This document shows positions 45,333 through 56,200 of a stretch of 64,000 bases of DNA, piece by piece. The translations under genes were made by a program, and so were the position numbers. The DNA lies in the NCBI RefSeq assembly GCF_029931775.1, contig NC_079312.1:12655821-12719820 (forward strand), read 5' to 3'. Every line of letters begins with the position of its first letter. The stretch's first letter is position 1. The stretch comes from Euleptes europaea (taxonomy: Eukaryota; Chordata; Lepidosauria; Squamata; Sphaerodactylidae). Under the pieces are notes generated by a model, which saw only the letters and a list, made by a program, of their open reading frames with translations, made no database searches and was not told the DNA's origin.

Positions 45333-45950
45333 TATGTAATGCTTTCCTACCAAAACCAAACTTCTTTTCCTGGAGGTAGATCAGGATGGGTAGCCGTGTT
45401 AGTCTGTCTGTAGCCGAAGAAAAGAGCAAGAATCCAGTAGCACCTTAAAGACTAACAAAATTTCTGGCAGGGTAGGAGCTTTTGTGAGTCACAGAGCACT
45501 ACTTCGGAAAGCTCCTACCCTGCCAGAAATTTTGTCAGTCTTTAAGGTGCTACTGGACTCTTGCTCTTTTCTACTTCTGTTGCTGATTTAACATGAGAGG
45601 GGGAGGACCTAGCTTACACTTTTTCCTGGATTTTTTGGGGGAGAGGGGACAAAATAATTTGCAGAGGGGATTGAAATGTATGTAATACTTTCCTGCCAAA
45701 ACCAAACTTATTTTACTGGAGATAGATCACCATGGGTAGTCGTGTTAGTCTGTCTATAGCAGAAGAAAAGCAAGAGTCCAGTAGCACCTTAAAGACTAAC
45801 AAAATTTCTGGCAGGGCATTAGCTTTCGTGAGTCACAGCTCACTTCTTCGGAAAGCTCATACCCTGTCAGAAATTTTGTTAGTCTTTAAAGTGCTACTGG
45901 ACTCTGGCTCTTTTCTACTTCTGTTGCTGATTTAGCAACATAAAATGTGT
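45333..45950. repeat. 346-bp tandem duplication carrying hairpin-type repeats
   Basis: Units begin TATGTAAT(G/A)CTTTCCT at 45333 and 45679. Each holds a palindromic element (about 45384-45582, 45727-45928; GTAGCACCTTAAAGACTAAC and complement) with the same flanks CTGGAG..AGATCA and CTTCTGTTGCTGATTTA. The elements were copied together with their flanks and not inserted twice. Confidence 0.8.
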
Positions 45951-46785
45951 CGTTGAGAACTCAGTTATCACGTCAACGTGAACTAGTTAGTGTATTAACG
46001 GAACTGAAAAGTATACTATAAATATCTTCATTTTCTATAAGAAAAATTTCAGAGGATACCCAGCACTTAGAAGGACATCGCAAATTGCTCCACCCTATGC
46101 TACCATCATCTTTAATTTTTGACAGCTGAGGGGTAGGAAAACATAGTTGAAGGGAACAAACAGAATTCTGTAGTAAACAAAATTTTAAAAAGTATTATTT
46201 GGATCACGATAAGTAGGATGGCCAGCATGTCTGGATGTTAAGCTAAACTTTATAACATTGAAAACACTGATCTCTTTCACCGTGACTTATCACCAAACAC
46301 ACAGTAGCATATTAATTGTTGCCAAAATTATTTACATTTAAACAAACGGTGGGGGGAAATCTTGGAAATGATGTATATGTCTACAGTATGAGGTTTTCCC
46401 AATGTTCCCCCAAATGTCCCAGTTTTTCCCATTGCAGAAATTGAGAAAATCCTCAGACATTTTCATACTACATATTAAGGTCTTGCCTTAAGAAGCATTT
46501 CTGTCATTCTAACAGAAAAGATTTCATAGGAGGATTTTATTCAGTGCTCCCCCAGATTTTCCATTTTTCCCCAGAAGTCCTTGGAAAAAAACGGGAGAGG
46601 GTGAATCTTTGTTTGCCAGAATTTTTCTTCCCCCACCTCCAATTTTTCCAGGCCTTTACATCCTGGATGCATTTGCCGAGATGGGCAGGGCTTGAATCTT
46701 CAGATGGGATTATTTTTTTAAAAAATTTGACAGCGGGAAATTTTAGCTGTTGAAATTAACAAAGAGTGAATGGGCACAGAGACGG
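45951..46785. other. unassigned sequence
   Basis: Mostly AT-rich, without supported gene or repeat. Confidence 0.3.
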
Positions 46786-46789
46786 GTCA

Positions 46790-47000
46790 CCCACCTCTCT
46801 CTTACATTTTTATCCTGTCCTTCGGCAATATCGGTTGGTCTCCCCTCCCCCCGTTTTACCATCACAACAACCCTGCGAGGTCGAGTAAGCTAAGGCAGAG
46901 TGACTGGCCCAAGGCCAGCCGGCAAGTGTCACGGCACAGCAGGGGTTCGAACCTGGGTTTCCTAGATCATTATCCTGCACTCTGACCACTGTACTTGTAG
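46790..47000 (-). mobile_element. MIR/CORE-like SINE
   Basis: CACAACAACCCTGCGAGGTC, GACTGGCCCAAGGCCAG, then the reversed tRNA-like head AGGGGTTCGAACCTGGG. Confidence 0.7.
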
Positions 47001-47095
47001 TTTCTGATTAATAGAAGAAGGGGCATTTGTGTCGTGGCGGTTACTGTGTTGCCCATCGATACGGAATGAAACAGGAGTCCGGCGACACCGTAAAG

Positions 47096-47423
47096 TAGGC
47101 GCCCCCAACGGGGTGTCCGTGGGTGCTATGGCACCCACCGAGTGTCTTTAGAAAGTGGTCAGGGCCAGGCGGGGCTTTGGCCCAGCGAGGCTCCTAGATT
47201 GATCACTGGGGATACCGTTGGCTCTGCAGGTTTTTCAAGATGTTGCTTTGGCTGCAGCTGCCACCACAGCACAAGGACCTTTGCCGCGTGGCTTAAAAGT
47301 AAGCTGGAGCAGCCGTTTTGTGGCTGGCCCCGCCTCCTGCGGCAGCCGTGTCGTGGTTGTGCCTACCCCACCGTATCAGCGTTCCAAAGGTGCCCGCAGG
47401 CTCACGAAGGTTGGGGGTCCTTG
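47096..47423. mobile_element. hAT-like element inside a hairpin-type repeat
   Basis: TAGGCGCCCCCAACGGGGTG to GAAGGTTGGGGGTCCTTG, with the target duplication CCGTAAAG / CCTTAAAG (one mismatch) at 47088-47095 and 47424-47431. The flanks GAGTCCGGCGACA and GACTTAACAAAATG belong to the hairpin-type repeat it entered. Confidence 0.7.
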
Positions 47424-47705
47424 CCTTAAAGACTTAACAAAATGTATTCTAACGTCAATGTTTGGGAGACGGCGCTCACTTCATCAGATCAACGAAGTGA
47501 GCATCCATAGCGGATATAAAGCTAAACAGTAAAGTCAACAGAAAGGCAGAGCTTACAAAGAGAGGGTGGTTTTGAAACCATAATCAAAGCTAAATTAATC
47601 CATTCACAGCAGCTGAGGACCAGTCCGAAGATTCAGGGACAGAACTGGTTTAGCATAGAATAAGATCTAATCGAGAAAGGTATGAAAAAGCAGATCCAGT
47701 TAGGA

Positions 47706-48083
47706 CAGGGGTGGGGAACCTTTTTTCTGCCAAGGGCCATTTGGATATTTATAACATCATTCGTGGGCCGCACATTCTGGCCCTGCCCCCTTTAACCCCT
47801 CCATTGTCGCCACTTCTGTCCCCAGCCCTCTTGTAGTGCAGAGGAAATACGTTTCTCCACAGCCCAGGTGGGAAAGGGTTAACATAGTTTCTTGGGTGGT
47901 CCTAGCAGCTCCATAGCTAATGACTCTTCTGCAAGGGGGAAAGAAGATTCCTTTTCTCGGCAAAACAAACATCCACCTTGAATAGATCTTTAGAGCTAGA
48001 GATCTGCCACGACCCACGAAGGGCCAGACCAAATGATTTTGCGGGCCTTATACGGCCCCCGGGCCTGACGTTCCCCACCCCTG
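47706..48083. mobile_element. hAT non-autonomous element, 378 bp
   Basis: Perfect 14-bp termini CAGGGGTGGGGAAC / GTTCCCCACCCCTG with the exact 8-bp duplication AGTTAGGA (47698-47705, 48084-48091). Interior non-coding. Confidence 0.95.
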
Positions 48084-48099
48084 AGTTAGGACAACACAC

Positions 48100-48242
48100 T
48101 GTGGGCGAAAAACGCATGGTCACTTTATCCTCCTTTAACCCCTGTTTCAGCCAGGATCGGACGCATGCGTTTCACCTAATGTGCGATCCTGGCTAAAACA
48201 GGGATTAAAGGAGGATAAAGCGACCATGCGTTTCCCCCCACA
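48100..48242. repeat. 143-bp perfect-arm foldback
   Basis: Arms of about 58-60 bp (TGTGGGCGAAAAACGCATGG ... CAGCCAGGATCG and its complement) around a ~24-bp centre GACGCATGCGTTTCACC. It starts 9 bp past the hAT target duplication. Probably a MITE; no clear duplication of its own. Confidence 0.7.
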
Positions 48243-48404
48243 GCGACTTCATCAAGGTATAATTAAATTCATTGACATGCCCAGTTGTTCGCTTTCGTTA
48301 GTGTGGAATTAGCATTTCTCATGCCAACCGAGTGTGGTTCGGTGGTTAGAGAGTTCGAATACCCTGCTCAAACATAAATGTACATGGCATTTTATAGAAG
48401 TCCT

Positions 48405-48775
48405 TACCCTGAAGAGATCGCATCAGTGGTAGACTACCCGCTTAGTGCCCAGAAGGTCTCCAGTTCAGTCCCCAGCACCTCCACTTAAAAGGTTCTGATA
48501 TTAAGCGATGTGGAAGACCCTGGAGAGCTGCTGACTTGACCTTGATAGATGAAGAGTCGGTAGAAGGCAGTTAGGAACGGGCCATGGCTGAGCGGCAGAG
48601 CATCTGCTTGGGATACGATAGATGCCAGGTTCAATCCCCTGGCATCTCCAATTAAACCGATCGGTTGTAGGAGGGGAGAAAGATCTCCAACTGAAACTCG
48701 GGAGAGCAGCTGCCAGTCAGAGTAGACAAGATTAACCTTGTCAGACCGGTCAGGTAAAAGGCAGCTTCATGTATG
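48405..48775 (+). mobile_element. two tRNA-headed SINE copies (CTGAGCGGCAGAGC type)
   Basis: A degraded copy at about 48415-48560, then GGGCCATGGCTGAGCGGCAG (48580) with AGGTTCAATCCCCTGGC, AGAGCAGCTGCCAGTCAGAG and GGCAGCTTCATGTATGC. Confidence 0.7.
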
Positions 48776-48969
48776 CTTGAAGGCTCCACCATGCAAAAAA
48801 GATTCTCTGCTTGTAGAAAAGGAGAATGTTAGAGTCGGGACACGAGTTCTAGTTCAGACTCCGCCCTGCCGTGCTAGTTTTTTTCACCCGTAATATTTTG
48901 TTTTGTTTTGTTTCAAGAAAATTTTTCGGGGAAAGCTTTGAAACAGGTTTCTCTTTGAATGTGATAGTT

Positions 48970-49085
48970 TCAGGAAGGTAGCCACATTGGTCTTCAGCAG
49001 AAGAGCTGGATTCGAGTCTAGTAGCCCTTTAGAGACGAACAAGATTTTCAGGTATAAGCTTTCGAGAGTCAAAGCTTCCTTCGCC
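48970..49085. repeat. hairpin-type repeat, half copy
   Basis: GGTAGCCACATTGGTCTTCA, CTAGTAGCCCTTTAGAGACG and GCTTTCGAGAGTCAAAGCTT correspond to the GTAGCACCTTAAAGACTAAC family. Confidence 0.5.
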
Positions 49086-49224
49086 GGGTAACTGCTGTTT
49101 GTGTTTCTTTCTTTCAGGAAAAAGAAGCCCCTTTCTCAGATATTTATTCCATTTCTGCAGAAACCACTCCTTTGACTGAAAACCTTCCGAACCTGTTGTG
49201 TCTCTCAAACAAACCGGGCCTGTC

Positions 49225-49290
49225 AAAGGGTGAGACGTGCCTATATAAGGAGGTGTGATTGGTTGTTAGGAGAAGCACATGTTCCTCCTC
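49225..49290 (+). promoter_or_regulatory. candidate core promoter of the SCAN zinc-finger gene
   Basis: TATATAAG at 49242-49249 with an inverted CCAAT box (GATTGG, 49257) just after. The start would be near 49272, giving a ~220-nt 5' UTR to the ATG at 49496. A non-coding first exon further upstream, spliced to CATCGGCAG at about 49490, is the alternative. Confidence 0.3.
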
Positions 49291-49495
49291 TGGTACACTC
49301 TTGAAGGTGCAAGTCTTTTCACTTTGTATAACAGAGAACAAAAGTTTGTCCCTGTATAGCAAACTTTGTTTTGTTCATCTTGAGGGACTTGCCACAGTAA
49401 CATTTAAGAATCCTTGCTCTCATGGACCTGCAAGCTTAAAAAGAAGGGCCTCTCCTCCTCCCTGTGTGGCCTCCTGTTAAGCATCGGCAGACAAA

Positions 49496-50242
49496 ATGGC
49501 CTTGAATTGGCCTTTCCAGATTGTACTACAACAGGAAGTCAACCCCAGCATGAAAACAGAGGGGCCACCCCAAGCGAGGCCTGCCGAAGAGGAAAGCGTG
49601 GTCCCTCGTGTCATCCAGGTGGGGACGATCGGGGAGTTTCTCGGCTCGGCGGGGCCCCAGAAGTTGACTCAGGGACCCGAGGAAGGCTTGGCCCAGCGCT
49701 GGGAAGCCCAGTGGCAGGAGGTCTTGAAGGCTGTGCAGCCCCTCACTTCTGGGCAGGAAGCCCCGCAGCGGTCGAAAACCTTGGCATGGGACGATACAAA
49801 GGCCTTATCCGAGGCAACTTCTGATACCGGCCAGTGGCCAAGCGGAGAAGGGTGCACTCGGCTCCTGGCAGAGGACGACGGAGGCGGTCTGCCGGCTTTG
49901 AGCCATCCGGACGATGGAGAAAACGGGACAGGGGAGGAAGAGCCGATGAGAAAGGAGGCCCGGGACGCAGAGATGCAGCGGCGGCGCTTTCGGCAGCTGA
50001 ACTACCGGGAGGCGGAGGGTCCCCGCAAGGTTTGCAGGCGGCTCCAGGAGCTCTGCCGCCGGTGGCTGAGGCCCGAGAGGCACACCAAGGAGCAGATCCT
50101 GGAGCTGGTGGTCCTGGAGCAGCTCCTGGCCATCCTGCCGCAGGAAATCCAGAGCTGGCTCCGGGACTGTTGCCCCCAGGCTTGCTCTCATGCGGTAGTG
50201 CTAGCGGAGGATTTCCTGCGGGGCCAGCAACGAGAGACCCAG
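49496..50242 (+). CDS. SCAN-ZNF exon 1 (N-terminus and SCAN domain)
   Basis: 249 codons. SCAN signature: [19 protein letters not shown], then [39 protein letters not shown] and AVVLAEDFL. The donor is CCCAG|GTGAGA in phase 0. It is strongly GC-biased, so the long frames in other phases here are shadows. Confidence 0.93.
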
Positions 50243-53200
50243 GTGAGAGAGAGGGTTGAAAGATGAATTTAGTTTCGCTTATTTTCTACCTGACCCTGTG
50301 GGCCTGACTATACCCCTTCTTCAGCGGTAGGGCGTCTGCCCCCTCCTCAGGCACCCAGGGTCCTTGCAAGCTCTGCGGCTGCCCAGATAAGTCTGAATTT
50401 GGCTCCATCTGTCAGTTACACAGTTATGGGCTGGCCCTGTGTCTTGTCAAGCAAGAAGTATGGTGGGAGTTGTGCTAGTTTGTGTCTGAGAAGACGTCCG
50501 ATTCAGGTCGGGAGTGTGATGCACAGAGAGAGGAGTGTCAAGCCTTCCTGGCCTGAAACCGTCCCAGAGAGCTGTTGTTAGCCCCCTTTGAGGAATCTTT
50601 TTTTTTTATTAATTTCTTATTTTTTAAAACACGTAAAACACACTTACAACATACACTCTTCATACATAATCAGTACTCCATACAACAAGATCCTCATCGA
50701 ATACCAATTAGAGCGGAACTAATTCATTCCAAACCATCTAGTACTAATCTTTCAGTCTTTATCAACAGTTAATTTTTTAATTGAGCAACAGTATAAACAT
50801 TTATACTCAAACCTACACACAATCTATGCACTACAAAACTTATTTGATATTATGTTGTGTTGATATACTAATACCCCTTTCTTTATCAGTATTTCATCAT
50901 AAAAAATAGAGTTTAAGATTAGAGAAAGAGCCCCGTGGCGCAGAGTGGTAAGCTGCAGTACTGCAGTCCAAGCTCTGCTCACGACCTGAGTTCAATCCCG
51001 ACGGAAGTTGGTTTCAGGTAGCCGGCTCAAGGTCGACTCAGCCTTCCATCCTTCTGAGGTCAGTCAAATGAGGACCCAGCTTGCTGGGGTTAAAGGGAAG
51101 ATGACTGGGGAAGGCACTGGCAAACCACCCCGTAAAACAACCTCTGCCTAGAAAACGTCGGGATGTGACGTCACCCCATGGGTCAGGAATGACCCGGTGC
51201 TTGCTTACCTTTTTTAAGATTAGAGAAGATAAACCAGTAATTTACCATACTATTTCTAATATGGTTATATAGTTAAATCTTCATGATTACGATTGAGGAA
51301 TCTTATGTATAGCCCATCAGTTCACATAATTTTTCTCCAGTGGGGAAAGCGTCAGCATCCTGGGGCCAGTTCAGTCAGGAAAATGGTGTGAGGGAAGGCT
51401 TAAGCCCCCGCTTACAGTGCATCACTATCAGCCATCCCCCTCCCCACACACGAGAATTTGATTTCGACGTGGAACTCCCTGTGCACGTCTTGAGTAGGGT
51501 TGCCAGGTCCCTCTTTGCCACCGGCAGGAGGCTTTTGGGGCGGAGCCTAAGGAGAGCAGAGTTTGGGGAGGGGAAGGACTTCAATGTCATAGAGTCCAAT
51601 TGCCAAAGCTGCCATTTTCTCCAGGTGAACTGATCTCTGTCGGCTGGAGATCAGTTGTAATAGCAGGAGGTCTCCAGCTAGTACCTGGAGGTTGCAATCC
51701 AAAAAGAAGGCACCTCCATGCTAGTACCGTAGGTTAGGAAAAAATTGCACAGGAGTCTCCAAGTACAAAAGTATCAAAATGCTTATTGGTGTTTAAACAT
51801 ATAACATCTACAGGACACAGTGGGATACATAAACATAAATTTTAGAGAATATATACAATATATACACGTGTGAGTTTGATGCAGTCTCTATGCAATTCAA
51901 ATTGGTGTTGAAATCTTCTGGGTATATATTTCTTAATTGATCTTCAACAAGTCCATGAATATTCCCCAAAAGATGCCTTTTTTCTTGGGGAAAAGATGGG
52001 GGACGGCCGTTTCAGATTCTTTTCTTCAGCCCCATTTAAAGTTCCATGTTCAGTTGTAAAATATATATCACACACAGTATTCAGTTCCACGTAGGATACT
52101 CTTCAAAGTGTAGCTGGAGGTTGGCAACCCTACTGGAAATAGTTCTTGCTCTTACAGATGACGGCACCATGTGAGGATATGGTTGTGGTCTCCTCCGACT
52201 CAGAGTGGTCTCCATTGAGCTCTGGACCAGGATATTTCTGTGGGGAAACTCAGCTGGAAAACGGGCGGGATTCCAATTTACCAGGTATCTATTTGCTGTG
52301 TTCATGGGGAACAGCTGCGTAGCTGAAGAGCAGAGCCCATGGTTTGCAGGAAGAAGGTTCTAGATTCAACCCTTGGCGTTGCCACCTAAATGAACATCAG
52401 AAGCTGGGGAAGAGCCCTCTCTGCCCAAGATGCTGTAGATGCTGCCATCAGTCACTGCAGATGGTTCCAAGAGAGCCAGTGTGGTGTAGTGGTTAAGAGT
52501 GGTGGTTTGGAGTGGTGGACTTTGATCAGGAGAACCAGGTTTGATACCCCACTCCTCCACGTGAGTGGCGGAGGCTAGTCTGGTGAACCGGGTTGGTTTC
52601 CCCACTCCTGCCAGCTGGGTGACCTTGGGCTAGTCACACTCAGCCCCACCTACCTCACAGGGTGTCTGCTGTGGGGAGGGGGAGGGAAGGCGATCGTAAG
52701 CCGGTTTGATTCTTCCTTAAGTGGTAGAGAAAGTTGGTATATAAAAACCAACTCTTCATCATCATCATCTGTAGAAGAGCCTCAAAAGGCTTTAGAAGGA
52801 GATCCGATATATTTATGGAGAAGTCCACCAATTACTATTAGGCATGAGAGTGAAATAGAATCTCCATGTTCAGAGGCACTATATCAGCCATTTTGTGGCT
52901 GGCGCGATGGCAGCTATTTTGTGGCTGGCTCTGCCTCTGGCGGCAGCCATTTTGTGGCTGGCACTGCCTCCTACAGCAACCATTTTTTGGCTGGCTCTGC
53001 ATCCTATGGCAGCCATTTTGTGGTTGCACCCACCACCCTTTGTCAGAATTCCAAAGGTATCCACAGTCTCAAAAAGGTTGGAGACCCCGGCACTATACTT
53101 TTAAATAGTAGGTGCTTGAGGCAAACATCAGGGGAGAACTGTTGCCTTCGTTCTCCACTTGGGGCTTTCCAAAATCTTCTGGCTGACCATTCTGGGGAAT

Positions 53201-56200
53201 GGGATATTGGACTAGATGGACCCTTGGCCTAACCCTGGAAGACTCTTCTGATACACTTATCTTGGCTACCAGAAGCCGACTTGATTCTCTCTCTTTCTCC
53301 GGTCCAGGGAAAGACAGATGCCTGCATGTTTATCCCATTTCACCAGGCGAGGGAACTCTGAACTGGAATAATTTGGGTCCTTCTCAGCAGGGAGGTTCTG
53401 AGCGGCTGGTGCCATTTGGGATACTCTCGGGACAATCTGGGTTGCTTGACGGCCGTTGTGGGCCTCAGCAGGGACACGGGACAGAGCCGCCCCCGACCTG
53501 GGAGGAAATCACTCGCTGCAGCGAAGGCATGTACGAAACGGTGGTTCGCTTGGAGGAGCACAAACACTGGTGCCTTGAATGCGGCGAAAGCTTCCCGGAC
53601 GCTTCACAACTCACCGAGCACCAGAAGATGCACCCGCGGCCCAAGCGCCCGGAGTGCCCAAAATGCAGGAAGAGCTTCCGAGATGTTTCGCAGGTCCTCC
53701 GGCACCAGACGGTCCACTCAGGAGAGAAGCCGTACAGCTGTTTTGAGTGCGGGCAAAGTTTCACCCAGAAACCAGCCCTCATTAAGCACCAGCAGAAACA
53801 TCAGGAAGATGAGCCATACTCAGGTACGGGCCAAGCAAGGTGTCATCTATGGTAAAAACTCTTGCACGCTGTACAAATCAGATCATTGTCACACCAGCGT
53901 GGTGGGAGAGCCACCGTGGTTAGGAGCGGTGGACTCTAATCTGGAAAACTGGGTTGATTCCTCACTCCTCCACATAAGCAGCAAACTCTAATCTGGTGAA
54001 CCGGGTTCATTTCCCTACTCCTACATATGAAGCCAGCTGGGCGACCTTGGGCGAGTTACAGTCCTCTTCGAGCGCTCTCAGCCTCCCCTGCCTCACAAGG
54101 TTTCTGTTGTGGGGAGAGGAAGGGAAGGAGATTGTGAGCCGGTTTGATTCTCCTTTAAAAAAAGTAGAGAAAATCGGCATATAAAACTCCTCCTCCTTCT
54201 TCTTCAACTGAAAGTTCTTTGTGAGCCCAACTCTTTGTCCGCAGACGAGGTTCTCTGATGTAATTCAGCATAACTGCACTCTCGGTTCTAATATTTCTAC
54301 ATCGAGTGCGATTGGGTTGTCCTGTCGCTCTGGCGCAGCAGAACTTGCCAGCAAGGCTGCTTGTTGTATCTCTGCAGGAGTCACTGCTCTGGTCTTGCCT
54401 TTCCCCCCTTAGCATCTAACAGGCTGTGTACGATTGTATCTTTTTGGTAGCCTTGATGCAGAGCTGCATCAGGACAGCGGGATCTTTGCGGGTGGTGTGA
54501 ACATTCGCCCCCTTTTTCCTCCTGAGTGGTGTAGTGGTTAAGAGCGGTGGTTTGGAGCAGTGGACTCTGATCTGAAGAGCTAGGTTTGATTCCCCACTCC
54601 TCCACATGAGTGGTGGACACTAATCTGGTGAACTGGGTTGGTTTCTCCACTCTACCACATGAAGCCAGCTGGGTGACCTTGGGCTAGTCACAGCTCTCTT
54701 AGAGCTCTCTTGGCCCCACCTACTTCCCAGGTGTCTGTTGTGGGGAGGGGAAAGAAAGGAGATTGTAAGCCGGTGTGAGTCTTCCTTAAGTGGTAGAGAA
54801 AGTTGGCATACAAAAACCAACTCCTCTTCTTCCTCTTCCTCCTCTTCCTTTTCTTCTTCCTCTTCTTCTGCTTCCGTTCCAACAGGTTTTGAAAGGGATA
54901 CTCAACGCCAGAGGACCCATGCAGTTTGTAAGCGCCCCAAGTGCCAGGAGTGCGGGAAGAGCTTCCGAGACCTTTCGCACGTCCTCCGGCACCAGACAGT
55001 CCACACGGGTGAGAAACCGTATAGGTGCCCGGATTGTGGACAAGGCTTTACCCAAAAACCAGCCCTTAGCAGGCACCAGCAAAAACATCTGGAATCCCAG
55101 CCCTACACAGGTATGAATGGACTAGAGGAAATTTGGTGTAAAAAGTGGTAGAATTCAGCGTTGTTTATTTAGGACAGGAATCCCCATCATGGTGGAGTGC
55201 AGTGGTTTAGAGTGGTGGAGATCAGAGTTTGATTCCCCACTCCTACACATGAGCGGCAGACGCTAGTCTGGCGAACTGGATTTGTTTCCCCACTCCTGCA
55301 CATGAAGCCAGCTGGGTGACCTTGGGCTAGTCTCTCGGCCCCACCTACCTCATAGGGTGTCTGTTGTGGGGAGGGGAAGGGAAGGTGATTGTAAGCCAGT
55401 TTGATTCTTCTTTAAGTGGTAGAGAAAGTCGGCATATAAAAACCCAACTCCTCCTCTTCCTCCTCCTAGAATCAGAGTTGGAAGGGACCACCAGGATCAT
55501 CAAGTCCAACCCCCTGCACAATGCAGGAAATTCACAACTACCTCCCCCACACACCCCCAGTGACCCCCTCCTCCTCCTCCTCCTCCTCTTCTTCTTTCTC
55601 TTCTTCTTCTTCTTCTTCTTTTCCTGGCGCCCACCATCTGTGTTGAGAAATGAGATGGGCCCATGTCAGGCTCTCATCCAGCAGGGCTTCTGATTGGCCA
55701 CTGGAGATCTCATTGGTTGTGTGGTGGTGGAAAAGTGCTGTCAAGTGACGGCTGACCTATGTCAACTCCATGAGGTTTTCAAAGCAAGAGGCATTCACAG
55801 GTGGTTTGCCATTGCCTAACTCCACGTAACGGTCCTGGACTTCCTCGGTGGTCTCCCATCCGAATACTAACCAGGGCAGACTCTGCTTAGCTTCCGAGAT
55901 CTGGCAAGATCGGGCTTGACTAGGTGCTGCCGGTCAGGTTTTATTCTCTCTCGCTCTTTTTTGCCCAGTGTATTTTTGAAAATTACCCTTCTTCTCCACT
56001 GCACTAAGGCGGTTTTTTGTAGCTGTGCCCACTGCATTGTGTCAAAATTCCAAAAGTTCTCACATGGCTCAAAAAGATTGAGGATCTCTGGTTTTGGATA
56101 TGTCTCCAATCTGCCTTTTGAGGCTGTTTATAATTAAAAACGCAGATTTTAAAAAAATCACTACCGTGTGATCCTAGGCAGAGTTACACCCTTCTAAACC

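Noticed and set aside
49414-49824. Alternative 136-codon frame at the SCAN exon, and the 141- and 128-codon frames around 49.8-50.3 kb
   Set aside because: They are other-phase shadows of the GC-biased SCAN coding exon.
52866-53232. Several frames rich in AILWLA or GSHFV motifs
   Set aside because: They are translations of the ~30-bp minisatellite inside a hAT element.
54528-54600. tRNA genes at the many GTGGTGTAGTGGTTAAGAGC heads
   Set aside because: They are followed by a shared SINE body and CTT tail, not a tRNA acceptor stem and terminator.
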